NCBI GenBank assembly: GCA_933207985.1
Contig: OW240913.1
Location: 262,542,783-262,606,782 of the forward strand
Origin: Pelobates cultripes
Lineage: Eukaryota > Chordata > Amphibia > Anura > Pelobatidae
DNA length: 64,000 nt
Direction: 5' to 3'
Shown here piece by piece: positions 62,786 through 64,000 of the stretch. The notes under the pieces were generated by a model. The model was given only the letters and a program-made list of their open reading frames with translations, ran no database searches and had not been told where the DNA came from. The stretch's first letter is position 1. Each line of letters begins with the position of its first letter. A program made the translations under genes and the position numbers.

Positions 62786-62880
62786 GACTAGGGAGTAATG
62801 AAAGTATTTAGAAAATTGGGCAGACTAGATGGGCCGAATGGTTCTTATCTGCAGTCACATTCTATGTTTCTATGTTTCTA

Positions 62881-64000
62881 ATGCTATTTCTAAGTTTGAT
62901 GCATACCCCATTCCTAGAGTTGATGAGCTAGTGGAACGACTTGGGAGAGATCGGTACCTCACTACATTAGATTTTACCAAAGGATATTGTCTAGTACCAC
63001 TCACAGAGTGAGCGAAAGAAAAGACAGCATTTTCTACTCCTGATGGCCTATTTCAGTACAGAGTTTTGCCTTTCGGCTTGCATGGTGCCCTTGCCACATT
63101 CCAAAGAATGATGGACAGAATACTAAAGCCGCATGTGCGCTATGCGGCTGCATACTTGGATGATGTTGTAGTACACAGTGAGGATTGGGAATCTCACCTT
63201 CCAAAAGTACAGGCTGTCCTTAACTCAATACAAAATGCTGGCCTAACCGCTAACCCCAGTAAGTGTACGATTGGCCTAGACGAAGCAAAATATTTGGGCT
63301 ACTCTATTGGAAGGGGACTAGTGAAACCCCAAGTTGCTAAAATTTAAGCCATACGAAATTGGCCAAGACCACTGACTAAGAAACAGGTGAGAACATTTCT
63401 TGGCCTCATTGGATATTACAGGAGATTATATCCAACTTTGCTACAATTGGAAGCCCATTAACTGACCTTAGTAAAGCTAATGCTCCAGTAATGGTAAAAT
63501 GGTCCCCAGAGACTGAACAAGCATTCAGAAAGCTTAAAGAAGCCATTTGTGCCCAACCAGTGTTGGTAACACCTGATTTTTTTAAAGAATTTATTTTACA
63601 GACAGATGCATCTGATGTAGGGCTTGGTGCCGTTCTCTCTCAGGAAATTCAGGGTGAGGAGCACCCCATATTATATTTAAGCAGGAAGCTTAATCCCCAA
63701 GAAAGAAACTATTCCATTGTTGAGAAGGAGTGTCTGGCTATAGAGTGGGCAGTAGACACACTTAAATACTATCTCTTGGGACAAAAATTCAACCTACTGA
63801 CAGAACATGCACCCCTTACTTGGATAAGTCAAAACAGGGCGAAAAATAGTAGAGTAACCCGCTGGTTCCTTAGCGTGCAACCCTATAATTTTTCAATAGA
63901 GCATAGGGCTGGGTGTAAACAGGGAAATGCAGATGGTCTTTCACGGATGCACTCGTTAATGTCCATGGTCGCTCGACCCAATAGGTCTGAGCTGGGATGT
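62881..64000 (+). pseudogene. Ty3/gypsy pol: reverse transcriptase and RNase H, cut by window edge
   Basis: Starts abruptly after the CR1 tail as AISKFDAYPIPRVDELVERL. Reverse transcriptase: TLDFTKGYCLVPL (catalytic aspartate), LPFGLHGALATFQRMMD, AAYLDDVVVHS (YLDD near 63160), then KYLGYSIGRGLVKPQ. RNase H: FKEFILQTDASDVGLGAVLS (63590-63650), HPILYLSRKLNPQERNYSIV, EKECLAIEWAVDTLKYYL, and KQGNADGLSRMHS near 63930. Stops at 63010 and 63346 and a frameshift near 63435 inactivate it. The integrase would lie beyond the window. Confidence 0.9.

Larger units (their letters stand above)
60030..62880 (+). mobile_element. CR1-type LINE, long 3' portion, with tail
   Basis: Endonuclease, reverse transcriptase and 3' UTR are present in order. 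The end GGGCAGACTAGATGGGCCG followed by CTATGTTTCTATGTTTCTA is the tandem tail that primes CR1 integration. The 5' start is unclear (about 60030, STNARSLGNKIHEL). The coding line is broken at about 60090, 61795, 61960 and 62507. No target duplication was identified, as is usual for CR1. Confidence 0.85.

Noticed and set aside
1..64000. tRNA, rRNA or snRNA genes
   Set aside because: I looked for A/B-box pairs and conserved small-RNA cores and saw none I could support; a covariance-model scan would be needed for a firm negative.

Overview
This window looks like a stretch of a vertebrate nuclear genome, most likely a frog. It is transposon-dense and A/T-rich, with no operon-like organisation. 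The assignment rests on the repeat mix: many TTAA-flanked T2-type MITEs whose ends read AAAGGGACACTATAG / CACTATAGTG-TCCTTT, TTAACCCCTTAAGGA-ended elements, Ngaro and DIRS tyrosine-recombinase retrotransposons, CR1, L2 and Tx1/L1 LINEs, Penelope-like endonucleases, Tc1, hAT and Ty3/gypsy copies. This is recognition from memory, not a database match. The T2 family is best known from Xenopus; I cannot name the species.

The only host coding sequence I can support is one exon on the minus strand near 3.9 kb. It encodes the start of NT5DC1, including the DLDHT motif of the HAD phosphatase fold, and ends in a consensus splice donor. A GC-rich, CCAAT-box-containing block at 12.4-13.1 kb carries a perfect minus-strand splice donor and may be the promoter and noncoding first exon of that gene. 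If so, the left 12 kb is transcribed leftward and the rest lies upstream of it.

Layout: 0-2.4 kb, decayed DIRS element with its inverted-repeat tail. 2.5-3.3 kb, MITEs and a CR1 end. 3.9-4.2 kb, NT5DC1 exon. 4.9-6.2 kb, solo LTR with a 5-bp target duplication. 7.4-9.9 kb, CA repeats, LTR and LINE scraps, MITE. 10.0-12.1 kb, a 2.13-kb TTAA element built of large palindromes. 12.4-13.1 kb, candidate promoter. 13.8-19.7 kb, a nearly complete Ngaro on the minus strand with A1-internal-B1-A2-B2 split repeats. 19.7-23.5 kb, GT repeats, a foldback unit and LTR pieces. 23.5-28.6 kb, L2 and L1/Tx1 fragments split by a MITE. 28.7-31.6 kb, decayed BED-finger-like region. 32.5-35.8 kb, a Tc1 element containing a hAT element containing an LTR. 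38.3-39.5 kb, a gypsy fragment split by a 556-bp foldback insert. 40.0-46.3 kb, a second copy of the large TTAA element split by a MITE and a 4.3-kb hAT-ended element (with a 326-bp assembly gap). 46.3-50 kb, repeats and a Penelope endonuclease. 50.3-52.6 kb, L2. 53-59 kb, mostly unrecognised sequence, a second Penelope endonuclease and MITEs. 60.0-62.9 kb, CR1. 62.9 kb to the end, gypsy reverse transcriptase and RNase H.

Most mobile genes are broken. The exceptions are the Ngaro pol and recombinase frames, which are open. Insertion order can be read at several nests from exact target duplications, and these nests are the most informative part of the window.
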